A DNA stretch of 64,000 nt from Geminicoccus sp. GTDB lineage: Bacteria > Pseudomonadota > Alphaproteobacteria > UBA7985. The translations under genes and the position numbers were made by a program. The notes below the pieces were generated by a model. The model saw only the letters and a program-made list of their open reading frames with translations. It was not told the DNA's origin and searched no databases. This document shows, piece after piece, positions 61,367-64,000 of this stretch. The stretch lies in contig PAPT01000018.1 of NCBI GenBank assembly GCA_002708995.1, forward strand, positions 1 to 64,000, in the 5' to 3' direction. Positions within the stretch are counted from its first letter, which is position 1; each line of letters opens with the position of its first letter.

Positions 61367-62719
61367 TCAAGACGACAGCGACGCCGGGTACATCCGGTCC
61401 AGCGCCGCCAGCGCCTTCGCCTGAACCTGCGCATCGCTCAGGCGTTCCAGCGCATCAGCATCTGAGCCGCCGTGGAAGGCAACGAGGACCGGCACCCCCG
61501 TGCTGGGCACCAGGTTGACGAACTGGTTGAAGCGCCCGGCTTCGGCGTCGTGCAGGATGCGCAGCACCTTCGGGTCCCAGAACGGGCGGTCGAACCTGAG
61601 GCAAACCTTGGACAACAGCCCCATGCCCAGACGGTCGATCGCGTCCTGTTTCCAGTCGGGCAGGGCGGGGGTGAAGGCGATGCTTCCGGCCTTCAGTACC
61701 CCCAGCGGCACAGTCACCACGGTGGCTTCGAAACGCGCCGTCGAGCCATCTGCTGTGGTGATGCTGACCCCGGCAGACCCATGGTCGATGCGGGTCACCG
61801 GCAGACCCGTGAGCAGGCGGTAGTTCCCGGCCAGCGCAGGGATCAACTGATCATAGCCGGCGGGAATGACGGCATCCGGGCCGCCGTACCAGGCACCCTC
61901 GGTATAGGCCTCGCGGCCCAGTTGGTCGGGGTCGGCGCCGAAGGCATGCTGGACCTCGGCGATCTGATAGAGCCAGTCCGGCCCACCGTACAGCCGGCGG
62001 CGCTGGCCCCGGGCATCGCGGATCACGCCGCGATCATAGTTGGTGTTGACCCAATCCACGCCGCGAGAGCGGGCAAGCCGGCTGAGCGGATTGCCGCGCG
62101 TGCCGTGGATCCACGAGGCCCCGATGTCCAGCGGCAGCCCGAGACGGCGGTCGGTGTGAACCCGGCCGCCCACGCGGTCGCGGGCTTCGATCACCGTCAC
62201 CTGGTAGCCGGCTTGGCTCAGCGCCTGCGCAGCGCCGAGGCCGGAAAAGCCTGCGCCGATGACGGCGACCTGTCCGCGCCGCGGCCCGTTGGTGGCGAGA
62301 CGCTCGGCGGCATCCCAGCCGGACTGCAGGGCGCCGTGGACCGTCGCCGGGCAGTCGCGATCGGTCGCTTCACCAGCGAAATAGAGCTGGTCGCCGACCG
62401 GGTCACCCAGCGCCAGCCGGTCGCGGGCCCGGGCGCTCTTGGAAATGTAGGAATAGGCACCCAGCGCCCAGGGATCGGCCCGCCAGCGGGTGAAAATCAT
62501 CCCTTCAAGCCGGGCTGAAGCGGCGGGTGCCGGTGCTGCAAGCCCGGTGCGGGGCAGGGCAGCGGCGACGGCGCTCAGTCCTGCTGCCGCCACGCCAGCG
62601 CCCAGCAGGCCCCCACCACCCAGCTGGCGCAGATGCCCTCGCCGCGACGTGGTCGTCCGCGTGGATGAGGGCTCAGACTTGGGTCTATGGCTGGCTTTGG
62701 GCTTCACGGGACGGGACAC
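61367..62719 (-). CDS. Tat-exported flavin amine oxidase with circularly permuted order
   Basis: 450 residues. A twin-arginine signal (SRRGHLRQLGGGGLLG, Arg26-Arg27) leads to the periplasm. Residues about 72-145 (FTRWRADPWALGAYSYIS, LYFAGEATDRDCPATVHG, then LQSGWDAAERLA) are the segment that ends ordinary flavin amine oxidases. Then comes the normal start, the Rossmann FAD motif VAVIGAGFSGLGAAQAL (151-167) and VIEARDRVGGRVHTD, and the normal middle (DIGASWIHG, VTVPLGVLKAG). The protein stops at LAALDRMYPASLSS, the point just before which TRW should follow. The order is thus C-N-middle. All key motifs are present once and in one frame. It should oxidise an amine to an aldehyde, NH3 and H2O2; the hpa neighbours suggest tyramine or dopamine, but that is inference. 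Confidence 0.88.
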   Translation of the reverse strand: MSRPVKPKASHRPKSEPSSTRTTTSRRGHLRQLGGGGLLGAGVAAAGLSAVAAALPRTGLAAPAPAASARLEGMIFTRWRADPWALGAYSYISKSARARDRLALGDPVGDQLYFAGEATDRDCPATVHGALQSGWDAAERLATNGPRRGQVAVIGAGFSGLGAAQALSQAGYQVTVIEARDRVGGRVHTDRRLGLPLDIGASWIHGTRGNPLSRLARSRGVDWVNTNYDRGVIRDARGQRRRLYGGPDWLYQIAEVQHAFGADPDQLGREAYTEGAWYGGPDAVIPAGYDQLIPALAGNYRLLTGLPVTRIDHGSAGVSITTADGSTARFEATVVTVPLGVLKAGSIAFTPALPDWKQDAIDRLGMGLLSKVCLRFDRPFWDPKVLRILHDAEAGRFNQFVNLVPSTGVPVLVAFHGGSDADALERLSDAQVQAKALAALDRMYPASLSS

Positions 62720-62828
62720 CTGTTCATCCGGGACTGTCAGACCCGAAACATGATAACCGATGTTGCCGTTTCTGCGGCAGGGCGTAAACCGGTCACATCG
62801 AGGATGAGAGCGGCGTCTGCTTTGGCGG

Positions 62829-62869
62829 TTGACCTCCTCAAACGGATTTGCTTACCATGTTAAGCAAAT
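62829..62869 (+). promoter_or_regulatory. Probable hpaF promoter with HpaR operator
   Basis: ATTTGCTTA (62846-62854) and TAAGCAAAT (62861-62869) form a perfect 9-bp inverted repeat around CCATGT. TTGACC (62829-62834) fits a -35 box, with TACCAT (62853-62858) as a weak -10 at 18-bp spacing, so the palindrome overlaps the -10 and start site. This is typical of a MarR-type repressor site. The AGGGAGAAAGT ribosome site follows directly. The divergent amine oxidase start is 127 bp away and may be controlled as well. Confidence 0.7.
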
Positions 62870-62880
62870 AGGGAGAAAGT

Positions 62881-63279
62881 ATGCCGCACCTGTCGATCCA
62901 GTATTCGCCACAACTCGACCAGAGCCACGATATCAAGGCCCTGTGCGAACAGCTGGGCGAAGTCATGGTCGAAACCGGCGTTTTCCCCCGCGCCGGGGTT
63001 CGGGTCCGGGCCTTTCCCGTGCATCATGAATTCGTCGCTGACGATCATCCCGAGAACGCCTTTGTCGCGATGCAGGCTTATGTCGGTGCTGGCCGCAGCC
63101 TTAAAGACAAGCAAGGGGCCGGGAGCGCGATCTATGCGGTGGCCGAAGCCTTTTTCGCCGACCGGCTGGCTGGGGGGCATTTCCTGCTCTCGTTCGAGAT
63201 ATTCGAGAATGACCCGGCGCTCAGTTGGAAGCGCAACACCATTCTGCCCCGGCTCAAAGCCGCGGCGGATCCACGCTGA
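62881..63279 (+). CDS. hpaF: 5-carboxymethyl-2-hydroxymuconate delta-isomerase
   Basis: 132 residues. MPHLSIQYSPQLDQ at the start gives the catalytic Pro after Met removal, as in the tautomerase superfamily member HpaF/HpcD. RVRAFPVHHEFVADDHPENA and KRNTILPRLKAA are family hallmarks. The enzyme isomerises 5-carboxymethyl-2-hydroxymuconate in the homoprotocatechuate meta-cleavage pathway. GGGAGAAAGT precedes the ATG. It is followed 57 bp later by hpaE. Confidence 0.94.
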   Translation: MPHLSIQYSPQLDQSHDIKALCEQLGEVMVETGVFPRAGVRVRAFPVHHEFVADDHPENAFVAMQAYVGAGRSLKDKQGAGSAIYAVAEAFFADRLAGGHFLLSFEIFENDPALSWKRNTILPRLKAAADPR

Positions 63280-63336
63280 GCCAGCACCCACAGACCATCG
63301 AAACAGTACTGAATACCACAAACAACAGGCACACCT

Positions 63337-64000
63337 ATGACTCTCGAAGACAACCTCGCCCGCGCGGCGGGCTATCTACAGCAATTCAAGGCTCAGCCGA
63401 TCCTGCACCGCATCGGCGGCAAGGACGTTGCAGCCAGCGATGGCCTGACGTTTGAGAGCCTGTCACCGGTCGACCTGTCGGTGCTGGCGTCCGTTGCGCA
63501 GGGCACCGCCGCGGATATCGATGCGGCCTGTCTGGCAGCCAAGGGGGCCTTTGCGGACTGGGCCGCAACCCCCGGCGCCGAGCGCCGCGCTATCCTGCAC
63601 GCCATCGCCGACGGCATCGTCGCGCGGAAGGAAGAGATCGCCTTCCTCGAATGTCTAGACACCGGCCAGAGCCTGCGGTTCATGTCCAAGGCCGCGCTGC
63701 GGGCTGCGGACAACTTCCGCTTTTTCGCTGACCGGGCGCCGGGTGCGCGCGACGGCCAGTCGCTCTATGGTAACAACCAGATCAACATGACCAACCGCGT
63801 GCCGCTCGGCCCGGTCGGCGTGATCACGCCGTGGAACACGCCGTTCATGCTCTCCACGTGGAAGATCGCACCCGCGCTGGCCTGCGGCTGCACGGTGGTG
63901 CACAAACCCGCCGAGTTCTCGCCGCTGACCGCCCGGCTGCTGGTGGAAATCGCTGAAGAAGCGGGCCTGCCCGCCGGGGTCTGGAACACGGTCAACGGCA
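63337..64000 (+). CDS. hpaE: 5-carboxymethyl-2-hydroxymuconate semialdehyde dehydrogenase, N-terminal part
   Basis: The frame is open from the ATG at 63337 to the right edge (221 codons), so the catalytic domain is outside the window. The NAD-binding part shows typical ALDH features: AFADWAATPGAERRAIL, ECLDTGQSLRFMSK and GVITPWNTPFMLSTWKIA with HKPAEFSPLT. The family is aldehyde dehydrogenase; the HpaE assignment rests on position directly after hpaF and on the HpaR/HpaF context. Catalytic Glu and Cys cannot be seen. Confidence 0.88.
   Translation, partial: MTLEDNLARAAGYLQQFKAQPILHRIGGKDVAASDGLTFESLSPVDLSVLASVAQGTAADIDAACLAAKGAFADWAATPGAERRAILHAIADGIVARKEEIAFLECLDTGQSLRFMSKAALRAADNFRFFADRAPGARDGQSLYGNNQINMTNRVPLGPVGVITPWNTPFMLSTWKIAPALACGCTVVHKPAEFSPLTARLLVEIAEEAGLPAGVWNTVNG

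Noticed and set aside
1..64000. CRISPR arrays, insertion sequences, prophage or integron signatures
   Set aside because: No regularly spaced short repeats with unique spacers, no transposase or integrase-like protein and no paired terminal repeats were recognised by eye.

Overview
The window is GC-rich, densely coded chromosomal DNA from a Gram-negative bacterium. It has a lipid-carrier sugar transferase, outer-membrane-type polysaccharide export, three TRAP-type solute receptors (one broken), a DddP-like M24 enzyme, a sulfatase, a PbpC/alpha-2-macroglobulin pair and a homoprotocatechuate (hpa) catabolic cluster. Together these suggest a marine, heterotrophic proteobacterium, most likely alphaproteobacterial. 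The class is my inference from gene content, not a measured phylogeny.

Layout. 1-6.4 kb is a surface and polysaccharide region: a repetitive protein running off the left edge, a WecA-like transferase, an RfaH/NusG-like antiterminator and a Wzc/GumC-like chain-length regulator with a BY-kinase domain. 6.4-12.1 kb is a worn accessory zone: an orphan TAXI receptor, a small unknown gene, a LysR remnant joined to a broken dctP, a sulfatase and a decayed sulfotransferase-like fragment. 12-25 kb holds mixed metabolism: thiolase, YciI, an M24/DddP-like gene with an in-frame TGA, pirin, Pta, tRNA-Cys, a Sel1-repeat protein, TetR, flavin reductase, a PA0069-type radical SAM protein, an FAH-family enzyme and a divergent HemC. 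25-33 kb is a minus-strand alpha-2-macroglobulin/PbpC/GNAT operon. 33-38 kb is a plus-strand fadD-pepP-dapC operon. 38-43 kb holds a possible two-gene nucleotidyltransferase-like module, two large exported proteins of unknown function and an SDR. 43.7-50.7 kb carries two tandem paralogous acidic surface proteins of about 1080 residues, each with its own terminator. 51-57 kb has a VIT-family transporter, dnaE, a dihaem peroxidase-like protein and a short Sel1 protein. 57.5-64 kb is a DctPQM TRAP transporter next to hpaR, an amine oxidase, hpaF and the start of hpaE.

The most striking observation is the amine oxidase at 61367-62719. Its sequence order is circularly permuted: the conserved C-terminal FAD-binding segment of flavin amine oxidases lies between a Tat signal and the N-terminal Rossmann motif, so the protein reads signal, C-terminal segment, N-terminal segment, middle. 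It lies between hpaR and hpaF-hpaE, beside a near-perfect 9-6-9 palindrome that probably is the HpaR operator. This suggests a periplasmic aromatic-amine oxidase feeding the homoprotocatechuate meta-cleavage pathway.

Other points of note: the DddP-like gene has UGA where I recall family members having Cys, with all metal ligands kept on both sides; the BY-kinase has lost the second Walker A-prime Asp; and the left-edge gene has 315-bp, nearly identical tandem repeats. Start codons were revised where a ribosome binding site or conserved family start argued for it.
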